Shown here piece after piece: positions 10,930-22,734 of a stretch of DNA of 64,000 nt. The number at the start of each line of letters is the position of its first letter. The stretch's first letter is position 1. The notes beneath the pieces are model-generated. The model made no database searches. It was given only the letters and a program-made list of their open reading frames with translations, and had not been told where the DNA came from. The stretch comes from Albifimbria verrucaria (lineage: Eukaryota > Ascomycota > Sordariomycetes > Hypocreales > Stachybotryaceae), in the NCBI GenBank assembly GCA_020081605.1, contig JAHREC010000045.1, positions 1,550,001 through 1,614,000 of the forward strand, read 5' to 3'. A program made the translations under genes and the position numbers.

Positions 10930-11976
10930 CTAGTTCGTTAGAACCACACTGCCGCGGCGGTTGCTCCTCCGAGTAGTATTCTCATAGACGGGCTCTCCAT
11001 CCTCAAGAGGGAACGTCTCGGCCACGAACGGCTTAATGAATCCAAACTCCAAAGTGCGTGACAACTGTGTCAGGTTCTCTGCCGAAGGCTCCATAATGTG
11101 GAACTGCGCGTTGACGTGCCGTCTGCTTGTTGGTCGGCTCTTCTCAAAGCCTGATGGATCGGGGTGGAGAGAGATGAATGTGCCGTCGTTCGCGACGAGC
11201 GACCAGCATTGTGATAGTACCTCCTCGTCACTCGTGTTGTTAATGACATAGTCGAAGAATCGAACTTCGTCGCCCAGATCCATATGCTCAATCACTTCTG
11301 AAGCGCCCAGTGACATCAGGAAGCTCTCGTCTTGGGCCCTTGAACGGCAAACGGCGACGACATGTAGGCCGGCCATTGCTGCGAGCTGAACAAGGTAGAT
11401 ACCTGTTTCCTCCGCTGCATCTGTCACCAGAATCTGCTGGCGTCGCTGTTGTGGGCGGATAGACGAGATACCAGCGGCAGCAAGTGCTTCGAGATTGGGC
11501 TCAGGTACTCGAGCCTTGACGAAGAGGGCCTGCCATGCCTTGAGGCCGTTCATTGCAACGGCGGCACTTTCAGCCCGTGTGAGGTTCTTAGGCTTGACGG
11601 CCAGTCCTGAAGGGTCCGTGATGATAAATTCGGCACCCATGGTTTCATTGTGTGAGATGGCCATGCCGTAGACCTCCGTGCCAGGTTTCAACAACTGCTG
11701 CTGACCCATGGAACCATTGTTGAAGTCTGATCCCATCGGCTCAATCGTACCAGATATAAAGAGACCAGAAGAACTGGCATTTGTCGATGAAGAACTCCAT
11801 GGCTTTGGAGGTGCTTGGGCAACTGCGTGGACACGAACAAGAACCTCGTTCGCACCATAGGATCTAGGTTTTTGGTGGTCGACGCCCTTCGCCTGCAAAG
11901 ACCGGGGTCCTTCACCAAGAGGGAAGTAATAAGTGGGATCGTAGGATTCCACACGGAAGGATTGTACTGCCTGCAT
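10930..11976 (-). CDS. Medium-chain dehydrogenase/reductase-like oxidoreductase (348 aa)
   Basis: Single intact exon. The frame is open further upstream to about 12198, but homology-like sequence begins at MQAVQSFRVESYDPTYYF, so ATG 11974-11976 is chosen. The fold follows quinone-oxidoreductase/enoyl-reductase MDR proteins: an N-terminal GroES-like part (NEVLVRVHAVA), then LTRAESAAVAMNGLKAWQAL. The nucleotide-binding part is ILVTDAAEETGIYLVQLAA then LHVVAVCRS and SLGASEVIEH. The usual glycine-rich GGAGGVG loop is replaced by DAAEETG, so NADPH binding may be weak or altered. No zinc ligands are visible. Cytosolic. Such proteins act alone or as trans enoyl reductases in fungal secondary metabolism, but no synthase gene is present here. 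Confidence 0.82.
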   Translation of the reverse strand: MQAVQSFRVESYDPTYYFPLGEGPRSLQAKGVDHQKPRSYGANEVLVRVHAVAQAPPKPWSSSSTNASSSGLFISGTIEPMGSDFNNGSMGQQQLLKPGTEVYGMAISHNETMGAEFIITDPSGLAVKPKNLTRAESAAVAMNGLKAWQALFVKARVPEPNLEALAAAGISSIRPQQRRQQILVTDAAEETGIYLVQLAAMAGLHVVAVCRSRAQDESFLMSLGASEVIEHMDLGDEVRFFDYVINNTSDEEVLSQCWSLVANDGTFISLHPDPSGFEKSRPTSRRHVNAQFHIMEPSAENLTQLSRTLEFGFIKPFVAETFPLEDGEPVYENTTRRSNRRGSVVLTN

Positions 11977-13316
11977 GATGAAAGGCTTGTTTTGATGAAA
12001 GTGTATAATGTATAACACGAGACTTGTTAGATGATGAGATTGTTTGTCTTCCCAAGAGCCCGGCGCGAACCAACAACTTATACTCTCACCACGATCAACT
12101 TCAACGTCGTTTTTCTTCCAAATCTGTACACGTACTTGCCCGCCTCCCTCATGAGTACGTTGTCCCATGACGACAACAGTACCGAGGAGGACCCTCATGT
12201 CGCAGACTCTCCCTCACAGCACCGCCTCCATTATGTCACATGTAACCGCGCAAAGCCGGCCATGATCGGCGGGACCCCTCCGGCATGCCAGGAATTTTCC
12301 TGGGTCCCTTCCCGTTTTGAGAATTGCATGGCAAGGTGCCAGAGCATTCTCGGGACATGCTGCATATGCGACGGCATTTCAAAGGCCTTGCAGGGCCAAT
12401 GACGCAGCGCGGGGCTGAGACAAGGAGGAGTGCTGTCTCGGTCAAAGACCAGGGGCAGGAGACATAATCGTCATGCACCTGCGCGGACGCTATTGGAAGA
12501 GACATTCGGAGCCCAAGTCTCCTCTGATCTCCAAACTAGGCGCTTGGCGATGTATTATCGACGTGTAACTTTCTATGTACGTGAGAAGTCACCTCGATGC
12601 CAGTGGAGATTCCTCTGTTGAGATAACTCCGAAGCGATCAACAACTATAACGTTACTAGGCTTTTATCGCCGAAGACATCTGAGGCTTGATTTCTGGTAG
12701 TTTATTGATCCCATCTGTTCCTGCCTACAAACTTGATAGATCCATTCTGTCGGGACTGCCACCCTTAGCACACACACATATCGGGAGTCAAAGGGTGTAA
12801 TGGTGTCGTTGATCTAGATGCATTGTGTGTAAGCCGTGGTGGCGGGCTTGCAAGGGTCGGAATCATGACCCCAGCTACGGAAATATACCTATAGTTCAAG
12901 TCCGTCTAATATTCCGTAGTTAGCTCAAGGGCTCACTATCAACTAAGCACAGAACTTCAACTTGGAGTAACTGTATAGTCCCCATATTTACGGCAATGCC
13001 GTAAACCCATAGTCTTGTGATTCACAATTCAACTCCACATCCCTACCTGCGGCCGTGGCTTCCGTGACTGACAAGGATTGTAACATGACGCTGGGCAGTT
13101 TTGAAGACCACCAGCTCAGGTGCTGACATATCCACTCGTCAGTGCCACATCTTTGGGCAACTAACTCCTCAGCGCATTATCCTCTCAAGTCGTATCATTC
13201 ACGAGTGACTCAACTGTAGAGGGACGGTCGTTTTGTAAGAGACATCATACGTTATCCACTCTGCTCTTTTACTACATCCAGATTCTCTGCCTCTTTGTTT
13301 CTCATACCTGTAAACA
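11977..13316. other. Divergent intergenic region
   Basis: 1.3 kb between the reductase (leftward) and the DUF2855 gene (rightward). A 123-codon frame at 12031-12402 (plus) overlaps the likely promoter of the reductase and shows no family. I see no other gene. Confidence 0.45.
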
Positions 13317-14556
13317 ATGGCCTCACAAATTCACGTAGTCTCCAAGGAGGACCTCAACAAACACACCACCCTTAACCTCACCCTCCTGTCCCTTCACCGC
13401 TAACCCCTTCTTCGGTGCGCGTCCACACCAAGGTCGTCGGTATCACAACCAATAACCTAAGCTACGCCAAGCGCGGCACTTTGCTGCGGTGGTGGGACAC
13501 GTACCCAGTGCCGTCGAGTGCTCCTGCGCCCTATAACGACCAGCAGAAGTGGGGATCGTCCCTGCATGGGGCTATGGTGAGGTCCTCGAATCAACTATCA
13601 CAGACATTCCCGCCGGGTCATGGATATGGGGGTTTTGGCCAACCTCGTCGCACGCCGTTGATCTCAATCTCGAACAGGCAGGGCTCAATGGCCATTACAG
13701 GGAGGTGAGCGAGCACAGACAGAAACTCATGACGCTGTACAATGCCTACACCGTCGTCGGCAACCCACCGTCCGAGGATCTCCAGGGCTGGATGGCCTCC
13801 GTCTCCGCCATCTGGGGTGCAGGATATGTTATGAACCACAACGTCTTTTCCGAACAGCCAGACCGTCTGGTACACCCGTTTGGTCGCGGCGCATGGAGCC
13901 AACAAGACGCCGATCTCAGCTCTGCGGTCGTCGTCAGCCTATCTGCCACGAGTAAGACAGGCATGGGCTTCGCCTGGAACCTGGCGCAGCGCAAGCCAGG
14001 AAGCCTTCCATTGGGTTTTCTGCAGGCGACCTCATCTCCCCAGGCTGTCCCAAACCTACCAAATTCCGATCTACACCACAGAGTCGTAAGCTATTCAGAC
14101 TTGACCGCTCCCACCGTTGCAGATTGGCTTTCCGACCTGAAACCATCTCGGGTCATCCTCCTCGACTTTGGCGGCCCGACTGGCACTGCCGAGCGCTTTG
14201 CGTCATCTGCCTTCGTAAAGCTTCCAGCCTCGACATCCCTCATCAGCATCCGGATCGGTGAAGAGGCCCTCGTGGCTCCTCCTACTCCTCCTGCAGCCAC
14301 AGGTGGCCCAGTGCCTGTTAAGCTTCTTCTCAACACAAGTACCGTGATGGATGCTGGAGCTGCAATTGAGGGCGCCGAGTCTTACCACCAAGGCAAGTTA
14401 TCAGCATTCCAGCGCTGGGTAGATGAGAAAGGGATGGGCAAAATGGAACTCGTTTGGGGAAGTGGAATCAGCGGTGATCATGGCATTGAAAAGACCTGGG
14501 AGGACCTTTGCAATGGGAATTTGCCCCGCCACAAGGCATTGGCATTCAGAATTTAA
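13317..14556 (+). CDS. DUF2855 family protein (about 413 aa)
   Basis: Fungal DUF2855 proteins (about 400 residues) are distantly related to the MDR fold; no reaction is established. Visible family features are MASQIHVVSKEDLNKH at the start, TTNNLSYAKRGTLLRWWDTYP, WGIVPAWGYGEVLES and IWGFWPTSSHAVDL. Further along is a Rossmann-like segment ending VILLDFGGPTGTAE. The ATG at 13317 fits this N-terminus. Two single bases are missing, C at 13381-13383 and G at 13551-13554; with them the single exon closes at 14556. It is the third gene in a group with the Zn2Cys6 factor and the MDR reductase, and converges with KAP123. Confidence 0.85.
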
Positions 14557-14978
14557 CATCGAATTAATTGATGGGTTAGCTTACAGGATGATTGATATAA
14601 CCGTCAATGCCAACATATTCGAAGCGCATGTCCACTTAAAATCTCAACATCAAAGCATAGTCCATTCAAGAATTGAACAAGCAGAATCAAACTTTTATGC
14701 ATTATTAATCTTCGTAATCTTCACTTATCCACTCTATGTGCGTAACATCCACACTAGACTGCCAAGTTCATGTCTACCAATAGAAACGTGCACTCATTCA
14801 TGTCGTGCAAATGCTCAGGACCCTCGGCCCCTCACCTCCAACAATGGCGTGTTTGATGAGCTTCTTGAGCTCCCAAAGATCTGGCCATTGCCTCTCCTAT
14901 AAGCCAGGTATCCGTCATCACTCGTATCTTCATAGCCTCATCGATGGCTTGTACCTATGGGTTACCATAGTTCATAAT
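14557..14978. other. Convergent 3' spacer between DUF2855 gene and KAP123
   Basis: 422 bases holding the 3' ends of both genes. No separate gene seen. Confidence 0.5.
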
Positions 14979-17900
14979 CTAAGACAGACCAGCCAAGCTC
15001 AGCAGGTTGGGGTTGTTGGCGAACAGGTTGGGCTGGGCCTTGTACAACATCTGCACAGTCTGCTGGACCATATTGCGGGTCTCGGGCTCGAGCTGGTCCT
15101 CAGGAGGAGAGAGGACCTTCTCGAAGACACCAATCAGCTGAGGAGTCAGCTGCTGGATAGTCTGGTTGGATTGCTCGTCTATCAAATATTAGTACTAATT
15201 CATCGTATTTGTCACAAATGTTCACTTACAAAGCTTGTAGAAGCACTGGTAGATGGGCTCGTTCTCCTCAAAGTCCTCGGTCAGAGGGAGGGCGTTGACG
15301 ATAGCAGGCAGCACCTCGGCAACGAAACCAGCATCGGGGTTCTTCATGATCATGCGAGACAAGCATCCAGAAACGTTGTCGGTCATGCGCATCTCGCGCA
15401 TGGACAGCAAAGGCTCAAGCTTCTCCCAAAGCTGACCGTACATGGGGAGGGTCTTGCCGGTATCAGCCGAGTTCAGGATGAGCATACCAATGGCGTAGGC
15501 AGCGTTGGACTTGGTAAGGGGTCGGAGTCGGTCAGACGACGCACAACAGCCTGGCCAAGGGTCTCCGTGAAAGGAGTGATGGCCTCGCCGGTGTACTTGG
15601 TGATCTCAGCAATGGTGCCAATGGCGGTAGATCGCTGCAGATCCTCGGTGGAGCTGGCGAGCTTGAGAATAGGCTTCTCGAAGATCTTCCACAGCTCGCC
15701 GAAGGCGGGGCCAAGGGCGGCAGCGAGGCCGACAACGACATCAAGAGCGGTGTCGATGACAAGCCAGTCGTACTCAGAAGAGCCGGCGTCAACATCCTGC
15801 TCCTCCTCCTCGTCACCAAGATCCTGCTGGCAAGGGTGCGAGCGGGTGATAATGAGGGTCACGACGGAGACAATCTCCTGCAGGAAACCATCCTTGACAA
15901 CCAGGACAGCAGGGCCACAAGCCTTGAGGGTGGCAGCAACCTTGCGGTTGATGTCGGTGACAACAGAGCTAATTCACAGTCAGTCATATGTCAGGTAACA
16001 TAATGCAAGACAAAAAGGTGAATAGAAATGAGGATTCAGAAGTAGATCAAACGTTTTCTCAGCAACCGCATTTTGCGTCTGAGTGAGCTGGGTATAACGC
16101 GAAGTATTCATCACAATAAGGAAAACAAGACAAAGATGATTGTACGTACCGTTCACTGTCCTCAGTCCAGATACCCATGGTGGCCTTGTGCAGGGCCTGT
16201 CCAATGCTGATGATGGAGGCGGGAGGTGTGTGCTTGGGAGGCATGCCAGGCTCCCACTTGACGCCAGCGCCCTCCTCCCAGACCTGGAAGACACGGGCGT
16301 AGGTTCGCCAAAGGGTGGAGATGGCGGTCTTTCGGCAGTCCTCGTAGGAGTGCTCGGCGAAGGAGCAACGGTCTCGATGGTCTTCTCGACGTATCGCTCG
16401 AGGTTGCTGCTGTTGCAAGAGTTGGAGATGACATCGCCAATGACATCGAGGGCAATCTCCTGCTCAAGGGCGACAGCGGTGACAGCACCAAGGTCATCAA
16501 GATCCTCAATGTCATCCCAGCCATCGTCGCTACCAGTAGCGATATCGAGATCGTCCTGGCTATCGGGAACCTTGACCTTGACGCGCTTGCCGCCAACGAC
16601 AATGGAGCCCTCGCCAAGCTGGCTAGGGTCGATGCCGGGCAAGTCAATCTCCTCGTCCTCAAGCTCGAGGGAGGCAAAGAGACCCTTGAAGACACCGTCA
16701 AGGAAGTGGTCGAACTGCTCGTGGTAGACCTTGGACAGGTTGGACCACAGGATGAAGCTGGTCTCCTTCAGGCGGGGGTTGTCGAGCGACAGAGCCTCCT
16801 CGCTAGCCTTCATCAACTCGACGACATAAGGCTGGAACGCCTCAGAACCAACAGCAAGGGCGATACGGCCGAGACTGTCGCAGGTGGAGCTACGGAGGTC
16901 CATGGCCTCATCGTTGTCCTTGATCATGACGTACTTGCCGAGAGACTTCATGACCTCAGGGAAGAAGGCATTGAACTCCTTGCCCATGGAGGAAGCTATC
17001 GCTCCAACAGCAGAAGCAGCAGCAGCCTTGACACCGTAGTCCTCGTGTTCAAGAAGACGGACCATGGGGCCAATCAGGTTGGGACCGTACTGGGCCATGA
17101 TCTTGGTGTCGATACCGTCACCGAAGGTATCAAGAGCTCCGCAGGCACAGCGGATGATGCTGACGTTCTTCTTGTCGGAAGCACCCTGGGAAGCAGCCTC
17201 GAGGTTCTTCAGAACGGCAGAGATGATCTGCTCGTGGTGAGAGGCCATCTCATCGGCCATCTCGTCGGCGAGGTGGATGAGACCAACGAGGGCAGCGTGG
17301 CGGACCTGGTCCTCAGAGTCGCACAGCAGGTTGATGATGGTGGGCAGCAGGGGAGGAGCTGGGTGGAGATGAAATCAGGGGCACCCTCGGCGGCGTTGCC
17401 AAGAGAGAGCATGGCAGCCAGACGGAACTGAGGGTTCTGGTGGGTAGCGAAAGCAGAGAACTGCTCAAGCAGGGAACGATGACCTGACGAGGGGCAGCTC
17501 GTTGGACAGGGCATCGATGAGGCTGATGGCGGTGCGAGCGGGGCTCATGTCCTCCTCATCGTCAGAGTCGAGCTCGGTGACGATGTGCATGGCCTTGACC
17601 ATCAACTGAGAAGCCATGTCCTTCATGGCCTGGATCTTCATGCGGCGGTAGCGGACAGCCTGGATGAGGAAAGCGAGAGCCTGGGTTCGGGCATCGTCCT
17701 CGGCGCTCTGGTTGGCAGCAAGGTCAATCATGAACTGCAGCAGATCACGCAGGTGGGCACCGAGCAGAGCAGAGTCGTAGGCGATGAGGAGTGGAAGACC
17801 TCAAAGACGACCTTGTAGCTCTCCTCGTCCTCAGCCTCGACGGTGGCCTTGAGGATGTTGACCATGGGAGGCAGAAGAGACTGGATGGCAGTCACGGCCT

Positions 17901-18559
17901 GAGGGTCCTCCTCGGGCTCGATGATCATCAGGATGGCACCGATGGCGCGGACCATGTTGATGCGGACCTCCTTGCTCTCAGGGTCCTCGATGCGGGACTG
18001 GAAGAGCTGGAGCAGCTGGTGGGTATGGTCGCTGAAGTGGGTGGGATCATCCTCAAGCATAGCAAACAGGACGAAAGAGCTGACCTCACGGGCAACGACG
18101 TTGTCGCTGCTGTTGAGGGCAGCAGCTGCTTGAGGAACTCCTCACCCTCACCGTTCTCCATGTCGAGACCGATGATGCCAGCCAGCAAACGAGCCAGAGC
18201 ATGGCGGTTGGTGGCCGAGGACTCCTTCAGGGAACCCTCGAGGAGATGCGACCGAGCGAGCTGACGCTTGTCCTGAGGGTCTCCTCCCAGTGCTTGGGCA
18301 CCAAGCGCAGAGCCTGGACGGCGGCGAGCTGGCGGACACCAGCATCGGCGTGTGTAAGGGCGATTTCGACGAGGAGAAGCAGGGACTCGACTTGGGAGTA
18401 GTAGTTCTTCTGGAGATCGGCGGTGATGGCCTTGACCTGCTCAGTGTTGGCTTTTGCCTGGTCAGCGTTGCTGTGGGAGAGAAGAGATTGAGGGCGCGGG
18501 GTTGGCTACTCACGGACTTGGCTGCCCTGCAGCAGCTGGGCAAGCTTGTCCTTGTCCAT
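14979..18559 (-). CDS. KAP123: Karyopherin beta, importin-beta-4 type (Kap123)
   Basis: Nuclear import receptor built of HEAT repeats. It carries ribosomal proteins and histones through the nuclear pore with Ran. Exons 18514-18559, 16150-18470, 15230-15968 and 14979-15178; introns of 43, 181 and 51 bases. N-terminus MDKDKLAQLLQGSQV, then RQLAAVQALRLVPKHW and many helical repeats. An acidic loop (DSQDDLDIATGSDDGWDD) lies past the middle, and the C-terminus NPNLLSLAGLS resembles the family end. Nine one-base gaps break it: 18514-18515, 18277-18279, 18117-18119, 17788-17789, 17491-17494, 17472-17474, 17350-17353, 16362-16363 and 15518-15521, all G runs on the plus strand. Restored, it is 1,104 residues, close to yeast Kap123 (about 1,113). 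An important, conserved gene broken nine times is the best evidence that the gaps are not biological. Confidence 0.93.
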
Positions 18560-19623
18560 CTTGACCAGTGTGCTACGGCTTTGACGGATCTAGAGTACTG
18601 AGATTACAGGTAGAAAGCACCAAGACCTGCACCCTGCCGTGGTGGTGTTGTGTCCAGGAAAGGATCGCGAGGGACGGACGCGGCAGAATTTATGGTGAAG
18701 GCAAGAAAAAAGAAAAAAATCTCGAGCCTGCCCCGCTCAAAATTCGTCAGGGGTCAACGCCCACTAACCCCGCTGTAGCGTGGAGTTATGATAAGATGAG
18801 CAGCGCTAGCAGGTAGCGCCAAGTACCGTGCAATCAGCGGCCTCCATTTCAACCCGTGAACATGGCACCGAGGTACCTCGTCGGTACGGAAGACCCTGAC
18901 GCAGCAAAATGAAGCTGCTCGCTATTTGGGTGGAGGATTGAAAAAGTCGGCATTAGATGCTGCACCGAAAAATATCCGCTCGTGCGTTGGGTGAGGTCTG
19001 GAGTTGTGGAAGGCCTCTGTTGCTGGGTCTACCAAAGAAATTCCCGCTACAACAAAAACATTTGTAGTGCCAAGATATACGTAGGTGCAGACACCTTGAC
19101 TACCAAAATTTGAGGCGTGAAATACCGACGTTGTATGCGCGATCGATCGGATGTTTCAGCAGTGTCAGCTCGACTGTGCCGTCTTGGGCCCAAGCCATTC
19201 TCAGGCCTGAGTCCCAAGTTGTTGGGTGTGATGTTTGTGCCATTGTTGTGCACCATAACTTTGAGCCTGTGGATAACGAAGCTAAGATTGCAGATGTAGA
19301 GCTTTACCATTTCCAGGATAAAGTGCTACACCCCTTCAGGCATGTGTCCGTGATCCAACTCGATCCTAGCTTCAATAGTCGTGTCCTAGCCACGAGATAA
19401 GATAACCGCGAATGATGTATCCTCCGTAAAGTAGCCCGTGTGTAAGTAGGCGTTTGTCTTTAGTGATGGCTTGTACCTGACAAGACACATCATATAGACA
19501 ACATCATTGATCGAGGTGACGTTGACTGTTCTTTAAGACTAGTATACCATTGCGACAGATTTGTGTCCGCAAAGGTTCATGGCCGTCTTGGGTCAAAAAG
19601 TGTTCACCTCGAAAGGCACGTGC
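18560..19623. other. Upstream of KAP123, downstream of LysM gene
   Basis: 1.06 kb. Its left end is the promoter and leader of KAP123. Two short chance frames occur at 19047-19400; no gene is supported. Confidence 0.45.
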
Positions 19624-20141
19624 TTACTTCTGCGGCACGCAGATGCGAGAACCCACAGCAAGCTTGTCACAGGCAAGCTTTGGGTTGTCAAGCACAAGCT
19701 GGTCCACAGTTGATCCAAACTCTTTGGCAATGGCCCAGCACGTGTCGCCATCGTGAATGGTGTATGCCGACATGCCTTCAGGGCATGCTGCTGGCTTAGG
19801 GTCTTCGGAGGCAGTGTAATGCAGATACCAGAACAGCAACAAAAGTGCTAGCCCGATCAGCACACCAAAGTTCAGCAAGGGCATCATGTCATGGCGCCAC
19901 GACGTCTTGCGTTGAGACGCGCCGTAGTCCGGAAGGAAGGGTTCGGCATCCTCGGAGGTGCCACGGCCGTCACCGCCCGAGACACGCGTCAGCTGTCCAT
20001 ATTCACAGCCGGGGCACTCTCCCAGTAGCTGCCATCGGCATCTTGGAAGGTGTACACCTGAGTATCAGCATCGTATCCGACGCGTGTCATGCCCTCGGGA
20101 AGACGCTCCTCGTCCGTGTCGTACTGAGAATATCGTGCCAT
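19624..20141 (-). CDS. LysM protein with a single membrane helix (172 aa)
   Basis: LysM modules bind N-acetylglucosamine polymers such as chitin. One exon from ATG 20139-20141, with one missing base in the G run at 20011-20014; it then closes at 172 residues. Order: a polar, Asp/Tyr-rich N-terminal part of about 95 residues starting MARYSQYDTDEERLPEG, then a hydrophobic helix NFGVLIGLALLLLFWYLHY. The C-terminal LysM contains AYTIHDGDTCWAIAKEFG, VLDNPKLACDKL and GSRICVP, with two cysteines as in fungal LysM. There is no N-terminal signal peptide, so the protein looks like a type II membrane protein with LysM on the lumenal or outer side. This differs from secreted LysM effectors. Confidence 0.85.
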
Positions 20142-22084
20142 GGTCGGGGACGAGTTGGAGAATGGTGTCGCGTGTCAAGTTGAGTGATGTGAGGAATGTT
20201 CGTAATTCAGTAAATAGAAGCGTTGGAAATTCAAATGTAGACGAGACTCGTATCAAACGAAGTGGCTGAAGGTAGAGTTGAGGAATTGGGAAGAATAAAT
20301 GGAAGAGAAGGATTTGAAGGAAGAGGTCAGGAGGTCCAGGTCAGCTCGGCTGGGAAGACGTAATGAGCTCGGCTGAGTAGCCCTGCGCCTCTTGAGGTAC
20401 CTACTATCGTTGGCGTCATGGCTATACTGCAGTGGCCACATGTTTTGGGTGGCACAGCGAGTACACATTAGCTCCAGATCATAGTGCAAGGCCGCCCCTG
20501 GTAGATAGGCCATTTAAACTGTCTCACCAGTCATTCCCTGGTCGGATAGCTAGTTACATGAAGCCGATGCTGTTCTACGGATAAAAACTGTGCTTGTTTA
20601 TCATCACGAAAATGTTCAATAATTAACCAACTGCCAATGGGATTTGGCTGAGTGTTGTAGATCACACACAATACAGCGCTGCACAATACAAGTACACAGG
20701 CGGCCCAGCTTCTGCCCCTTCGACTCGCCAGCGAATACTAAAAGAATAATTGATCCGTCTCGAATGAAAACTATTTTTTTAGCATCAATTGGAGTTTGAG
20801 TCAAGATTTGAGAAATTATCCGACGGTAGGTTGTCAAGTACTGTTGATCGAAGCATGTGAGATGCCCAGTAGCACAAGTTACATGATGCCTTAGTCTTGA
20901 CCGAATGCCTTCTGTAGCTTGACACAACCGATGCTCCTCACTTTCCAATTAAGCATGCCAATATGACTGATAACTCAGACAGCGATATATCAGAGATTAT
21001 GCATGTCATTTCCGGTTTCAGAAGTTAAATAAAATAAAATCGCCATATAAACCAGAGCAGAGGCAGAGGCATTTAACCGGCCTGTCAGTTCCTCTTGGGG
21101 CAACTCCACACCAATCCATTAAGCTTAATCAACAAGCGTAAAGTCACGGTAGCATCGCATCGTCTGCATTGAGTGCGTCACTTGAGCCAGCACAGAATTT
21201 AATTGCAATGAGATGCTTGACTTGTTTATGTATCAATTGGAACTTACAACCAGCAGTTGTAGAGCTGTTCCAAACAGTACCTCGGCATATGTGCTCTGTC
21301 AGTTGACGCAGCCATTTTTAAAAGTCCTGAATTGGCTGGGAACGTTGAGAAGGTGGCTCTGTTGTACTTCTATGGCGGTTACCATTGAATACTCTTGGAT
21401 TGCTTCATTAAACAGCTAATACAGATAGCAGTTGAGGAGTATGGTTCAGAAGCATGACAGTGTGCCGCGACCTGCCTTGACAGCATTGAGCCAATATGAG
21501 CTAGTATCGTTCGGCAGTGAATACGATCGGAGAAACTAAATCCTTTTCCTCGTTGGTATGCTCAAGGGTAATCCCGAGGAGTAGGCTAAATTGCAGTAAT
21601 ATCATTCAAAGGCCTGGGTGAGATGTGCTCGTCCAGATGGTAGTTTCACTAGAAGCAGCCCAAGGACAAACTTTCCAACACTCCACCTCCATTTTTTCAC
21701 ACTCAGACACGTCTCTCACTGCAAAAATTCTTTCAATAAAGCTGAATCCTCATTATTCATCTCACCTCAGGACATGTTAGTGGGCGAATGAGCAGGGGCT
21801 CGACACCAGGTGAGGACCCGGATGGCCGCCAAGACCAAGCCTAGTTCCTCTCCAGCCTCCAAGCACCGCAATGCTTCTCTCTAAACGGCACAGACTGGGG
21901 ACGGGCAGGCAAGCAAGCCATGTAAACAGCGCAGTGTTGGTTGCTGGAAGAAACAATGGGGGTGGGTGGCCTCCTCCTATTTAAACCTGCTCGTCCCGTC
22001 TCAACACCCCCAACCCTCACCCTGCATCTCCCACACCCTCCTCCTGCACCTTTGACTCTGAGACGACGATCAATTCACTCCAAA
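20142..22084. other. Divergent intergenic region, 1.9 kb
   Basis: Upstream of both the LysM gene (leftward) and the His/Asp-rich surface protein (rightward). Frames at 20616-20948 and 21213-21419 are short and show no family. The right end has a TATA-like element and CT-rich leader, listed separately. Confidence 0.45.
21978..21985 (+). promoter_or_regulatory. TATA-like element (TATTTAAA) with CT-rich leader
   Basis: TATTTAAA 100 bases before the ATG at 22085, followed by long pyrimidine tracts (about 21986-22060). This is the usual layout of strongly expressed genes in filamentous ascomycetes. Confidence 0.5.
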
Positions 22085-22734
22085 ATGAAGACCACTTTCT
22101 TCGTTGCTCTCCTCGCGGCCCTGCCTATGGGTTTCGCCCAGAGCCTGGCTCCTTCTCCTACCGAGTCGGTTGGCTGCGAGCCTCATGGTGACCACTGGTG
22201 AGACACGTCCTACTCACGACGCCATTGTTAGGTCTAACTTTCTTCCTGCAGGCACTGCGATGGTCCTCGCGAGACTGGAGCGGCCTCTCCCACCCCGGCA
22301 ATGATGATCACGACCATGATCACGATCACGAGGACGACCATGACCATGATCATGATCATGACCACGACCACGATGATGATGAGGACCACGCCGCTGGCAC
22401 TGGCTCCCTAGCCCCAGCCCTACCCAGTCCGTCGGCTGCGAGCCCCATGGCGACCACTGGTAAGTCTCACTCTATCTTCAACACACCCCTGACAACACCG
22501 AGTTCCTCGAAGACTAACACGGCTCCTTTCATCAGGCACTGTGACGGCCCCAGAACCTCTGGAGTCGCTGGAGCCGCCGGTACTCCTGGAACTCCCACCG
22601 GAACTCCTACCGGAAGCCCCAACCAGGACAACGACTCACAGTCCACCACCTCCACCACTGAGCAACCCGGCGCTGCTGCTGCCCATGTACTGCCCATGGC
22701 TGGTCTCATCGCCGCCGCTGTCCTTGCCCTATAA
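22085..22734 (+). CDS. Secreted, GPI-type His/Asp-rich protein with duplicated Cys-His module
   Basis: Exons 22085-22197, 22252-22459 and 22536-22734; introns of 54 and 76 bases. Signal peptide MKTTFFVALLAALPMGFAQ. Then module 1 (SLAPSPTESVGCEPHGDHW, HCDGPRETG), a central block of about 30 residues that is almost only Asp, His and Glu with repeated DH pairs, and module 2 (GCEPHGDHW, HCDGPRTSG). A Thr/Gly/Pro/Ser spacer and a hydrophobic C-terminal tail ending MAGLIAAAVLAL follow, fitting a GPI anchor. Each module is split between Trp and His by a phase-2 intron at the same codon. Missing bases in C runs at 22293-22296 and 22412-22415; restored length 173. DH repeats and the Cx2HxDHWHC pattern suggest zinc or copper binding at the cell wall (inference). 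Confidence 0.85.

Noticed and set aside
12031..12402. 123-codon frame on plus strand with several cysteines
   Set aside because: Overlaps the likely promoter of the reductase gene; no family or splice context.
8474..14556. Secondary-metabolite biosynthetic cluster
   Set aside because: A regulator and reductase are present, but no polyketide synthase, peptide synthetase or terpene enzyme is in the window.
14979..18559. Several separate small genes in the karyopherin region
   Set aside because: The pieces are consecutive parts of one Kap123 protein in shifted frames; restoring nine bases joins them exactly.
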